A DNA stretch of 64,000 nucleotides from Kappaphycus alvarezii (Eukaryota; Rhodophyta; Florideophyceae; Gigartinales; Solieriaceae): the NCBI GenBank assembly GCA_002205965.3, contig NADL03000768.1:62001-126000 (forward strand), given 5' to 3'. The notes beneath the pieces were generated by a model. It was not told the origin of the DNA and ran no database searches. It saw only the letters and a list, made by a program, of their open reading frames with translations. Positions 53,045-62,792 of this stretch are shown piece by piece. Each line of letters begins with the position of its first letter. The first letter of the stretch is position 1. A program made the translations under genes and the position numbers.

Positions 53045-54369
53045 AAAATAGTGGCGGTCCTCGTCCGAGCAGCGGTGGGGCAAGGGCGGGAACTGGTGGG
53101 GCAAGGGCGAATGCAGGTGGAGCTAGGAGTGGTGCAGGCCGTCCGAGAAGACAAGGATCAGTTCTTGAACCCGACCAAGGGAGTGTTGCCGAGCAGGGTG
53201 ATCATGTTCCGTCCGGCCCAGTTGTTGATGTCTCTAATGTAAGAATGCACCCCGAGGAAACAAGGGATCGCTGTGATAGAGTTTAAATGTCTCCGGTTGC
53301 TCTTATGCAGCGTGGTTTATTTCTGGCTTACTACGCCTGGGATACAGAGGCAGAGGATGCTAGGCGTCTTCCTACTTCCAGAAGGGGTGTTTTATTTGAA
53401 ACACCCTCTAACACGGGTGGGCGGTGTTCTTGGTGCGGCGACTGTGATCATAGCGTGAGAACGTGTCCGTCTGAGGATTAGACGCTACGTATAAGTAACT
53501 GCAAGTGGTGCGGCGCTATGGTAGTAGGAAAAGAGTTGGATGGAGTCTGCTGCGGGATGAAAAGCACTCGCGTCCAAGCCGTAACCTTTCGCAGGCGTCA
53601 TACAAATGAGATTCTCGAGGACGTGTATGATCTCAGATCTTTCCGCTCAAATGCGGTCCAGCTCAACTCTTTGTCTGCCACAGTTCTTACTTTCATGGAA
53701 ATGAAGTTTGTACCACGAGGTGGGCCATCGTTTTTGAAACTACAGGGGAATTTAGCGATGACCTTACCATTTCGCGATACGCAGTATACGTATCTGTGGT
53801 CGAACATCGAGCCGAGTCTCCGGTAGCGTGATCACAGCTCAAGACTGATTCATAATGCGGTCAAGAACGTCGATGTACATTATCTCGTACCAATTCTGTT
53901 CCGAGAGCTGAGAACGCGCCCTGAAATAATCCGGGAAGGGTATCGCAGATTTTTTCATGACATGATTGAAAGATATCGTGGTGCTGCTGAAGGCTCTTCG
54001 CGCAGCCATGCCCGTCTTCCTCGCCAAAGAAGTAGCTCGTCTCGAGATGTTAGGAGGGAAAACGCCGATGAATTGGAGGGGGAACCGGTAGAAATTGGGA
54101 TGGATGCATCTACAGAGGGAGTGCTGGTCAGAAACTATGGAGGTACAATGACAGCCTCTGTGCACATATTGCCTGCCAGCGGACCTTTGGACGAAGATCA
54201 GGCTGGACTCCTAACTCATCTGCAGTCATTCAAAAATGACTCAGCCGGTCTTTTTAGAAGTGAAGCTCCAGCTGTTCATCTTTTGGGACATTCCGATAGA
54301 CACGAGAATAGCACCGGCGAACGCAGGGTGAAGTATAGGCTACTGAAGCCTTCATCGAAAGTTGCGTAA
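53045..54369 (+). pseudogene. Helitron N-terminal region
   Basis: Plus frames give a cysteine cluster GGRCSWCGDCDHSVRTC (about 53420-53468) and a second one CKWCGAMVVGKELDGVCCG (about 53501-53557), the usual start of the Helitron N-terminal domain. DLRSFRSNAVQLNSLSATVL follows (about 53632-53690; family form FRxNIRxYNxxxAFTS), then PRGGPSFLKLQGNLAMTLP. After a stop at 53824 a further part has LVRNYGGTMTASVHILPASG and ends VKYRLLKPSSKVA at 54369. The same protein continues, in another frame, as the Rep domain at 54421. Confidence 0.75.
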
Positions 54370-54420
54370 AAGGGGGCTTTCCCTCTTCTTTATCCCTATA
54401 AGGGTCAGGACCACTTTGAT

Positions 54421-56001
54421 TTGGCCACCTTTCTTCAAAGCCGTGGGTCATTCTCTCGAAAGTCGGGTAGGGATAAGGTGAACAGCATGACTTGGGCAGA
54501 GCATGCAAAGCGTCGTTTGTACACGGAAAATATTCTGCTTGACTCCGGGGCTCTTCTTCAAACACGGCTACTTCGAACCGCGACAAATATAGAGTACATA
54601 AGGCTGAAGTTTCTTGAAAGCCAGAAGGAGTCCCGCATCGTAGAGCAGCGCGAGTTACAGAACGCTGCCCCTCTAGATGAAGATGGGACATATAACCCTG
54701 GAAGACTATATCTACCCGACAACCATATCAATTCCCCTGCGTACTGGAAGTCGAAGCTTATGGATGTACAGGCAATTGTTACACGAAAGTCGGTGCCTTC
54801 ACTTCTGGTTACCTTGACGATGAACCCGTGGAGGGAGGAGATGGGCCGGCTATGTATATACATCGAACACCGAAGCACATCTCAGCCCCATGGGAGCAAG
54901 CCACGTGTGTTTGATCGTCCGGATCTAACTGCTCGAGTATACAATCAAATTGCAAATGATGTCATGAAAGAAATCAGAGAGAATTCTGAGGAATATTTCG
55001 GACGAAAATGCGTCGGAATAGCTTCTAATCTGGAGTTTCAGGAAAGGAACACACCACACCACTATATCCTACTGTTTCTTGAAGGAAGACTGTTGGAGGA
55101 CATGGACGAAATCCTCACAATGATTACTGCAGAGCTTCCACGATCAGGTGAGTATGACGAGCTACGCGCATTGGTCAAAAAATGTAATATTCATCTTCAA
55201 TCTGCTTACTGTCTTGGAAGAACTAGCGACGGTCGCTGCCGCTTCGGTTATGACGATAAAGACATTCAGGAGACCATAATAATAGATGAAACATGTAATC
55301 GAGTCATATACCGCCGCCGGGAAACAGAAGATTTAAAGGTCGTTCCCTACAACAAGGAGCTTACGAAGAGGTACAAGTACCACATAAACGTGGAGCGCAC
55401 GCAAGGAGGCAGAGCGATAGCTTACTTGATGAAGTACACCTTCAAGCCTCCGAAAGAGCAGGTAGTGACTATACGGGGAAGAACAGATGCAGATTCCGAG
55501 CGGGATGACTCCATAAGAAACGATGTTCGACTTCAGATGTGTGCTAGAGTGATGGGTTCCGTGGAGGCGGCATGGAGAATATTTGAGTTTCAACATCTTC
55601 GAATTGATCCTACCGTCACAGGTTACACGGTTCATCTTCCCGCGGAGCGGTCTTTCATCATTCGAAACCCTAACTTGCCCCTCCAGCTGCAGGATTACCC
55701 CTTAGAACGATATTTTAAGATGCCATCTGAATATCGAAACATGGATTTCCTCAAGTACAAGGAAACAGTGAAGCTGTACAAGACGTTACCTGTCAGCATG
55801 CGGTCTATATCGAACCAGATACTCCGATACAATGGAAATCCCGTGAATTATGTGGTAAAGCGCGAACGAAATGAGCGAATAGTAGCCCGAATGCGATTTG
55901 TTCCACCCCGCAACGTCGCGCTCTTTGCTTTGAGGCTTATTCTTATGCATCGGCCTCTTCTATCATTCAATGACGCAAAAAGGTTGGAAGGAATGAATTA
56001 A
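54421..56001 (+). CDS. Helitron Rep (rolling-circle replication initiator) domain
   Basis: A 526-residue open frame without internal breaks. Residues 126-138 (PSLLVTLTMNPWRE) and 166-175 (RPDLTARVYN) are Helitron Rep landmarks. The HUH metal site appears as PHHYILLFL (212-220), where the family has PHxHILLFL, so the second His is Tyr. The two tyrosines of the nicking motif are present in YLMKYTF (335-341). EAAWRIFEFQHLRIDP leads to the helicase linker. The open frame starts mid-protein, and a true start is expected upstream. Rep nicks and joins single strands during rolling-circle-like transposition. The changed HUH suggests loss of activity. Confidence 0.85.
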   Translation: MATFLQSRGSFSRKSGRDKVNSMTWAEHAKRRLYTENILLDSGALLQTRLLRTATNIEYIRLKFLESQKESRIVEQRELQNAAPLDEDGTYNPGRLYLPDNHINSPAYWKSKLMDVQAIVTRKSVPSLLVTLTMNPWREEMGRLCIYIEHRSTSQPHGSKPRVFDRPDLTARVYNQIANDVMKEIRENSEEYFGRKCVGIASNLEFQERNTPHHYILLFLEGRLLEDMDEILTMITAELPRSGEYDELRALVKKCNIHLQSAYCLGRTSDGRCRFGYDDKDIQETIIIDETCNRVIYRRRETEDLKVVPYNKELTKRYKYHINVERTQGGRAIAYLMKYTFKPPKEQVVTIRGRTDADSERDDSIRNDVRLQMCARVMGSVEAAWRIFEFQHLRIDPTVTGYTVHLPAERSFIIRNPNLPLQLQDYPLERYFKMPSEYRNMDFLKYKETVKLYKTLPVSMRSISNQILRYNGNPVNYVVKRERNERIVARMRFVPPRNVALFALRLILMHRPLLSFNDAKRLEGMN

Positions 56002-56050
56002 AACTCCTTCCGCGACGCTGCTGTAGGATGGGTATGAACAAGAGGCATCT

Positions 56051-57965
56051 TTTGACGAGGCGGTGAGAATTAGAACGACGCCAACTAATCTGCGATACAT
56101 GTTCGTGGCCCTGTATCAACGTGGGGCCGATCCAGAGACTGTGTTCGAGAAGTATTCCGATTATCTGATTCCCGATATTCCAGGGAGAAGGGAATCCTTC
56201 AGGAGAAAGGAGCTGGTAGACCGCCTGATTAAGATATCAGACATGCATGGTGGAAGACTTCTTAGGGATGTACGCTTTCTTAGGTATATGGCTTCCAGCA
56301 GTGCTATCGGTCATTCGGAACTTGCGCGAGCTCTCCATGATCAAGAAGTTGCCTCGAGGTCGATAGATCATAGAAGAGGACTGAAAAGAAAGCACGACTA
56401 TCTGAACTCACAACAGAGGAGGGTGTTCGATATTATTATCGAGGCTCTTTATGAAGCAAGAGATCAACAATATAATCGCAGAGGACAACCTGGTAGCAGT
56501 CGCAGACCTCATCGGAGCTCTCAATCAGTGGATGGAAAAGTATTCTTCCTTCAAGTGCATGCGGGGAGGGGTTAAACGTATCTCCTTTCGCTCCTCCGCG
56601 ACATTTTCGTATCTGAAGGAATGTTCGTAGAAATGTGTGGTACCACTGGCATCGCGGCTTCACTTTACAAATGGTACCGAACTTTACACAGCCTTCTTTG
56701 AATTTATATCGATGACAAGGATAGTGGTGAAAAGCACGCAAAACTTTCCAAGTACGGCCCGAGATCGCAAGGAGCCGCGCTCATTCGCCACCTTCATTGC
56801 ATTATCATAGAAGAGGCTTATATGATGCAGGGTATCCTTTTTGAACACATGGACGCAATTCTTAAGGATCTGAGGTGCCCCTTTACACAAGATTCAGCTT
56901 CATCATCAAAGTCATTATTCGGAGGCCTCATCATAATACTGGCGAGGAACTACTTGCCACTGCTTCCAGCCGTACCGTCTCAGAAATTAGTGGAGAATGA
57001 AGACGGAGAGGCTAGCTATGTCAAAGTCTCTCTACTAGATGAGATTCCCTGGGAATCTCGGCTGTGGGAAACAGTCCAAGTTCTGCGTCAGCAGACAGAT
57101 GAGACATGCCGAAGATGAAGAGTTTGCTTCTTTACTCATGTCGCTGGCCAAAGGAACATATTCCATACGTCGCCCGCTACCTTTGGATTCTGCATCAAGT
57201 CCCTGGGAAGCATACAAGTTTCTCTGGAGGTGGGTCACGTCAAGAGATCGCGTGGATATATGCCTTGACCGTATGCTGGTATGTCCTACCAATACATTGG
57301 TGGACGAGCACAACGAAAAAATTCTAGAGATGTTTCCAGGAGAGAAGTTCAAACTGTACTCAGCAACAAGGATTGACAAACACAGGGGCGATGAGGTGGG
57401 ACAACAAGCAGCAAGAAACTCAATCGTGCCGGAAATGACCTATCGATACACTCCAACTGGAGTTCCTCCTCACAAGCTTGAGCTAAAGATCAGTGTCCCG
57501 CTTATGATAGTAAGAAACTTTTTACACCCCCATATCTTCAATGCAGTGATGTTTTTAGTCAAAGGATACAGTCACAGGGCTCTTGCAGTAGCATCTGTGG
57601 ACACGAACGGAGAGACTACCGAGACCCACTTGCTGCACAGAATCGATTTTCAGTTTGATTTTTCCGCCACAAAGGTTACAAGACGCCAGATTCCCATTCG
57701 TCTCACATTTAGTGCAGCTGTTCACAAGGCTCAATGGCAAACTATCTCTAGAGTTTTTGTTGATTTATGCTCGAATTTTTTCGTTCCCGGAGAGCTCTAT
57801 GTGGCACTTTATCGCACTAGAAAATCCCAACACGTTTTACTGCTTCATCATCCAGAAGATCTTCATTGAAACTCCCGTTCCATCCATCCTATGTGCGTAG
57901 TTTTCAAGAACCCTGTTCTACGTGAAGCAATGGATTTTGTCGAGGACCGCTTTGACTTGGATTAA
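56051..57965 (+). pseudogene. Helitron Pif1-type helicase domain
   Basis: It begins with a linker (QRRVFDIIIEALYEARDQQY, about 56413-56472). The P-loop neighbourhood VFFLQVHAGRG (about 56541-56573) is followed by TYLLSLL only after a frame change where Gly-Lys-Thr should be. Then come CGTTGIAASLY (about 56637), a Walker B-like IIEEAYMM (about 56801), FGGLIIILARNYLPLLPAVP and, from 57039, RHAEDEEFASLL, CPTNTLVDEHNEKIL, TGVPPHKLELKI and FSAAVHKAQWQTISRVFVDL (about 57708-57767), and GELYVALYR. A last frame change near 57870 adds VVFKNPVLREAMDF to TAA near 57965. It unwinds DNA during transposition in intact copies. Confidence 0.85.
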
Positions 57966-58055
57966 ATTTTATTGATTTAGTACACCTGACATTGAGTAAA
58001 CACACAAATATAAATGAAAAAATGTAGTTCCCGCTGATATGTACTCCACGCTGAA

Positions 58056-58100
58056 GCTTTTCTCTCGCATAGAAAAGCGGGACCCCTGCGAAGCGGGGTC
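58056..58100 (+). other. two adjacent hairpins after Helitron
   Basis: Hairpin 1 is GCTTTTCT (58056-58063), loop CTCGCAT, AGAAAAGC (58071-58078). Hairpin 2 is GACCCC (58081-58086) with GGGGTC (58095-58100) and an inner GC-GC step. Helitron 3' ends carry a GC-rich hairpin a few bases before CTRR. No clear CTRR follows within 10 bases. Confidence 0.5.
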
Positions 58101-59039
58101 GAGATTTTCCAGTCTTGTTTTACCTCATAAGGATTCCTGGTCGTGACAAGCTTGAAAATCGATCTATTTTAACGTTTTTCTTGACTATAGACGGCGGCCG
58201 ATCCTAAACAGCGTCGAGAACTTCGCACTGAGGTTCTGCAAAGGCGTATTGGCGGCATTTTTCGAAGATTGGCTTTCTTTGGAGATTTTGATGGAAGTTC
58301 AGACTTTGAAAATCCAGAAGAAAGGCGAAGGAAATACGAATAGAAGAATATTAGTAGCCATTAGCCGTGTGAGAATGAAAAGAAGATGAGAAAAGCAGTG
58401 AATTATGAAGTAACCCACAAAGAAAAAGCAGTATCTGGCCAGCAATAAAAAATGACTAACGAAACGCTTTGATTATGGCTTGATGTTCTTCTGATCCGTT
58501 TATTATGGAGGAAGATATATGGATTCAAAAGACCAGAAGAAGTTACGACGACAAGATTTCGAAACATCACCACGCTTCGCTTCGCTACGTTAGAGTTCAT
58601 ACTCTAGTTTTAAAATTTTCCAAAGCATACGAGAAGAAGAGGCCCAACCTTTTGGATGTATCATATATAAGTCACAGGGAAATTGCCTGCTTGGAGATAA
58701 GCATGCTTGATGCAGATAATTGAAAGTCAAAACTGTAAGATGGACCCGGTAGAAAACCAATGCGAATGAAGGGAAACTGAGCAGTAGAAGAATTGTTGCG
58801 GACAGTGTGCTTTTCCTTATCACCGCGAGGCTCGAAGCGACATTTGAGCCCTAGTTTGCCTTAATCACCCGCAAAACTAAGTTGAAAGAGGTAATGAGAT
58901 GTAACGATGTTTTAATTTGGATGCAATGATCTATATTTCACTTTCTTGTATGATTCTGCCTCACAGGAGTTTCCCTTTTTACTTTCGATGGCTTTTCCAA
59001 AGATTTAACTTGGCGCGAACTGTAACTGTAACTCATTGG
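58101..59039. other. unassigned sequence
   Basis: A short plus frame at about 58190-58347 is Arg-rich with no motif. Otherwise nothing is recognised. Confidence 0.4.
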
Positions 59040-60250
59040 ATGGCTCTTCTCCAAGTTTTTTATATGTAACGCGGATTATTTCTTGTTCTTTTTACTTGAG
59101 TGAGCACGGGAAAGATGGCAGTGGATTAAAAGCGGATGTTTCAACATCTTTCTCGTACTGCGGCGGATCTTGCGAGGAGGTGATGTCGAAAGAGTTATTT
59201 CTCTGGTCTTTTCCTACCGGGTCACCAGCACGGTCTTGAGTTCCGAACAGAGAGTTCCAAAGGCCAATATAATTACTACTAATGTTGCGGAATGGATGGC
59301 TGACTCTTCGAGGTTTCTTGGAAATCAAAGTGCACTGCAATACACAATGCTGGTACCAGAGAGCCTCCTGTTCGTCAATAAATGATGCGATATCGTTTGC
59401 ATTCGCAAGCGCTAAGTCCTGTAGATCATCTTTTTGCGACAAAAACAAGGATTTCCAGTAGCAGATGCCGCTATCATGACAATACCTGCAGTAGCGTCCT
59501 CAAGCTTTGTAAATATTGGCTGCATTTCGGTTGCAAACACAGAAACACAATCATCTTAGTCTTCATCAATGACTTAGTAGCTATGTGGATCGAATAAATT
59601 AATTTCGTCGAATTCTCGGAAAGAAATGATGAGGAAGCTTGACGGACGTCTTCGTATGCTGCTTTCACTGGTCTTTCGGAATGATCCGCTCTGTGTGAAA
59701 TTATTAACATGTGCAGCGTTGCTGAGCGCACAAATCCGGATTTGCATTTACCGATTTTTTGCCCACGCCTCTGTCCCCTCTGGGGAAGTCAGAGTGGGGA
59801 TAGTATTGCGCTGATGACTTTTTTCGATTAGCTTTATCGCCCTTTATGGCAACTTGTTCTTCTTGAGCCTTCCTAAAATGTTCAAGCAGTTCAGTTTGTG
59901 GAAGATTAATTATCTAAAGTGTCTATCCGCAGCCAAGTTCGAAGCTGCTCATGTTCTTTCTTCCGTAGAGCACATTGCTTAGGAAGATCGCGTGGACAAA
60001 AACTCGACGTTATCCAACACAATTCTACGTATCGTTCTGAAATGCTCCGCGTTCTTCAGCAATCTCTCCACTAGAGACAGAAGCACAAAATTATTTCTTT
60101 CGACGAAGCCAATCCTGTGATAGCGGTGAGCAGGGTGGGGATCAAAATGGATCCCAAAATATCGGAGAGAATGACTGAGCTTGCGGTGGAAGAATTCAAT
60201 ATCTCCAATAATCTTTGCTATGGTACCATGAAATTTAATCCAATACATCT
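59040..60250 (-). pseudogene. Copia lineage Z integrase remnant
   Basis: On minus the frame 60248-59979 reads HRYHRIGFVERNNFVLLSLV and ERLLKNAEHFRTI, matching the integrase helix with the catalytic glutamate (VVExxN). It continues in other frames as AIFLSNVLYGRKNMSSFEL (about 59980-59925), LPQTELLEHFRKAQEEQV and SSAQYYPHSDFPRGDRGVGK (about 59835-59765), the integrase C-terminal region of this Copia type. Below 59730 the sequence is too degraded to follow, although open frames to 59092 may be its continuation. The RNase H at 8546-9301 is of the same general type. Confidence 0.6.
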
Positions 60251-60315
60251 AATGTTCATTTGCAACGCTTTCCGCATTACTTTTCGGGAGGATTGATGTG
60301 ACTGAATAGGTGGTA

Positions 60316-60762
60316 TGTATAAGTTTAATTTCACTTCTTTGCCTTTTTCTCACAGCTGACAACTCGCAAAGAGGCTTGCAGTTATTACTGTACTTTACCG
60401 TTCAACCTAGAATTTTGCGGTTATGTTTATGCACTGTACAGTGCTGTAAGCTTGAGCTGATCTACTTTAGATCAGCTCAAGCAAGTTTAAGGTTAGACAC
60501 TCACCGTCGTCTACATGTCTTCTGGAAACTTCCTTCGATAAACAGAAAGCATCAGTCGACTCGCCTTGAAGGGTATATAAGTCCCGGTCTCTCTCCATCT
60601 TCTACCTGAGTAAATTTCCTCACCACCTTCTCCTCTCTCATCTCTCCTTCTCGGTCCCTCACTCTTTGTACCCTTCTCTTTCTCTCTCTCTCCTGCTCTC
60701 CCGCTCTCTCCCTCACACTCCTGTCTGGCTCCCTTGCTCCCTCTCTCTCGTTCTATCCATCA
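60316..60762 (+). repeat. Copia type-2 5' LTR (copy c)
   Basis: It begins TGTATAAGTTTAATTTC, close to the TGTTAGTGTAATTTC of copy b, and ends CCATCA before the primer binding site. The TATATAAG box is at 60574-60581, followed by the CT-rich tract. Confidence 0.85.
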
Positions 60763-60776
60763 GGTTATGGGCCCAG
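60763..60776 (+). promoter_or_regulatory. Copia type-2 primer binding site (half initiator tRNA-Met)
   Basis: GGTTATGGGCCCAG, identical to the sites at 3472 and 33268. Confidence 0.8.
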
Positions 60777-61085
60777 GCCGCTAGCGCTGCACACCGACTT
60801 ATCTTTTTCGCGCTCCCTGTTCGAGGTGAATCACCTCGAGGCTACCCTGTAGGGAGGAAAAACACAGAAGCTCCAAAAAGAAAAAGCACCTAAGGTTTGA
60901 TTTGACTTCTTTTTCGTCTCTGCACTATCTACTGACCATCTGTGTTGTGGCCTGTCTAACGCTCGTTGTCTCTGCACTACCTTACTTGGTTGGTTTTGCG
61001 GCTCCTCGTCGTTCTTCATCTCCGCATCACAGAACAAAGTCCATTTACGGCCCGACTCCTCGTTGCTTCTCGCCTCGTCTCTGTG
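60777..61085 (+). other. Copia type-2 leader, cut by Gypsy E2
   Basis: This matches the leader of the nested Copia at 3486-3800. The match ends at CTGTGT (61081-61086), where the Gypsy LTR begins, so the E2 insertion point is defined by comparison. Confidence 0.75.
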
Positions 61086-61594
61086 TGTGACGAATATGCC
61101 CAGTAGTATCCCGCTAGTAGCCCTCAAACGGCATGAGCACCGTAGAGAGGCACCAGTGCAACATAAGCACTGTAAGGAGACATCAGCGCAACTAATGTAC
61201 TGTAATCTGGCACCGACGCAACGCAATACCACAGACCAATCAGACGAAGCCATTATGGATACCTGGCGTACTCCTAGATACTTTCCAGGCAAGACCAATC
61301 AGCAAGTGCTTTGTGCTGTCTCGCCAAGTGGATCAATGGAACTCTGCCATGATGGGCAATATTGTCAGTCTCACCGCAATATACTAGGTGAACTCTCAAA
61401 ACCTTGTAGTATTACGCCCCTAGGCCTGTTCTTCTAGAATACCTTTGAATTTAGTATTGTTTTCTTACCATTCATTGTCACTCTCGTTGCATGCTTCTCT
61501 ATATAAACCATGGTCAGAAGCTCCGGTCTGTTCACCGAAAGCTTCAACCATCAGTTCAACCATCGATTACCTCTTGTGCGCCCAAACCCCCACA
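61086..61594 (+). repeat. Gypsy E2 5' LTR
   Basis: About 509 bases, TGTGACG to CCCCCACA. It matches the E1 LTR clearly in its last third (CCTTTGAATT, TATATAAACC, AACCATC..., CCCCACA) and weakly before. The TATA box is at 61500-61507. Confidence 0.75.
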
Positions 61595-61596
61595 TC

Positions 61597-61609
61597 TGGT
61601 AGTATCGCC
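61597..61609 (+). promoter_or_regulatory. Gypsy E2 primer binding site
   Basis: TGGTAGTATCGCC starts two bases after the LTR end. E1 has TGGTATCATCGC in the same place. Confidence 0.65.
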
Positions 61610-61647
61610 AAAAGTTTGTCAGTACTGCGAGTTCTTCCAATCCGACA

Positions 61648-61741
61648 GTAAGTTAAAATCTCTATTAGATTTGCCTTTCTGCCCGATTGCAAGTGGAGAC
61701 TAACATCTTTTTTTCCTCTGATCCTTCCGGATAACGCCCAG
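61648..61741 (+). other. putative leader intron of Gypsy E2
   Basis: GTAAGT at 61648-61653, ACTAAC at 61699-61704, a T/C-rich stretch, and CAG ending at 61741. The same elements in the same order occur in E1. The length would be 94 bases. Confidence 0.4.
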
Positions 61742-62347
61742 TGCCGAAAAACACAACTTCCATGGACCGCCCTTCGTCGCCTGACGAGTACACCGAGAAG
61801 GACTTACAGGGATTTTTCGAGGAAAATTGTCGAGAAGTAAGTAAGTTCTGTTACGGTCAAGAACCAAGGACACCGACTAGGATTGAAATCGAAGAACCGA
61901 GAACCCCGCCGCCTCCCGCTTTCGCACTTCCGTCGGCCCTTCCACCGATACCAGCGCTTCCCGAGATCCCCGCTCAAGGCCCGTCAAATCAAGGAAGGCC
62001 AAACCGACCACCAGGCCTACGATTTCGAAGAAGGGCCTACCTGTTCTTCCTGACGCCGCCTCTATCGTTATCCAAAGGACAGCCAACCATCGTATCCGGA
62101 AGTCTGTCAGGAGGCCTCGAATGACCAAGAACCCTCGATTGTCTCCTTTCCACTGCCGTCACTGTCAAGTCACCTGCACAGGCCGCGTGCAGTACTTCGA
62201 GCATCTCCGTTCCCGCAACCATCAGCACCGCGCTGAAAGACAAGGCACACCTGCAATATTTGCAAAATAGAAGTTCCGAGCAAGGCAGACCTTGAGCGCC
62301 ACCGTCTTGGCCGTCGTCACCGCGAGACTGCTCGTAAGTCTGAGTAG
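61742..62347 (+). pseudogene. Gypsy E2 extra 5' ORF with two C2H2 zinc fingers
   Basis: From ATG 61762 the N-terminal part reads MDRPSSPDEYTEKDLQGFFE with proline motifs (PRTPTRIEIEEPRTPPPP), matching E1 in layout. After a shift near 62040 it continues LPDAASIVIQRTANHRIRK, then finger 1 FHCRHCQVTCTGRVQYFEHL with RSRNH (about 62149-62220). A second shift near 62235 leads to finger 2 HTCNICKIEVPSKADLERHR ending RRH, then ETARKSE and TAG at 62345-62347. Here finger 1 has glutamate where E1 has a stop. Spacing C-x2-C-x12-H fits U1/JAZ-type fingers. The function is unknown. RNA or DNA binding during packaging or integration is possible but is only inference. Confidence 0.7.
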
Positions 62348-62623
62348 CTTGTATTTGAATAAACCAATCCTTGTCGAATAGGAAAAAAAACAAAAGTTGC
62401 TTTCTCAACCGACTTCGTTTGTGCTGTGTTCACCCTCCCGCTGTGGCTACCTTACAAACTCGCTTTCCCCAGTTCCTTGCAGTAGGACTTGTAAGTCCGT
62501 ATCGCCGCCAGGTTCTAGACAGGAAAACAACCGTTTGGTAAAGCATCGGAAGGAGGGCTACTATAGCACACCCGACGTGACGGACGTCAAACCCTTACGT
62601 CAGAGAAAATCAACTTTCCCAAG
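62348..62623 (+). other. Gypsy E2 leader homologous to E1
   Basis: Sequence aligns with the complement of 24971-25200 in E1, for example TTTCTCAACCGACTTCG, TGTGCTGTGTTCACC, AGGGCTACTATAGCACACCC and CAGAGA. It codes for nothing recognised. Confidence 0.6.
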
Positions 62624-62695
62624 TTATCGCCTGGGATTCGAACTCGAGACCTCTCACCGGTGTTTTGCTAGTCTTGCCAACTCGGCCACAGTGCA
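62624..62695 (-). ncRNA. antisense tRNA-like module in Gypsy E2 leader
   Basis: On minus, antisense to the element, 72 bases carry an A box TGGCCGAGTTGG (62677-62688) and a B box GTTCGAATCCC (62633-62643), both strong matches to tRNA internal promoters. The T stem and acceptor stem are partly degraded. The anticodon region (CTAGCAAAA) does not give a safe identity. The A box wording is like tRNA-Ser/Leu. It sits at the same place in the leader as the E1 module, about 98 bases before gag. Confidence 0.6.
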
Positions 62696-62792
62696 GACCG
62701 ATTCTTGCCGAACAAATTGGAAAACTTCTATTTAAAAGTAAAAAGAAAACCAACAGCACACGTGTGACTCTATCGACCAATAGGAAAATACC

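Larger units (their letters stand above)
53045..58100 (+). mobile_element. Helitron, nearly full length, decayed
   Basis: In order it contains a Helitron N-terminal region with cysteine clusters, a Rep domain and a Pif1-type helicase, followed within 150 bases by two adjacent hairpins that may mark the 3' end. Exact termini (5' TC, 3' CTRR) were not found, so the limits are approximate. The coding regions are broken by frame changes and the second histidine of the Rep HUH motif is replaced. Confidence 0.8.
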
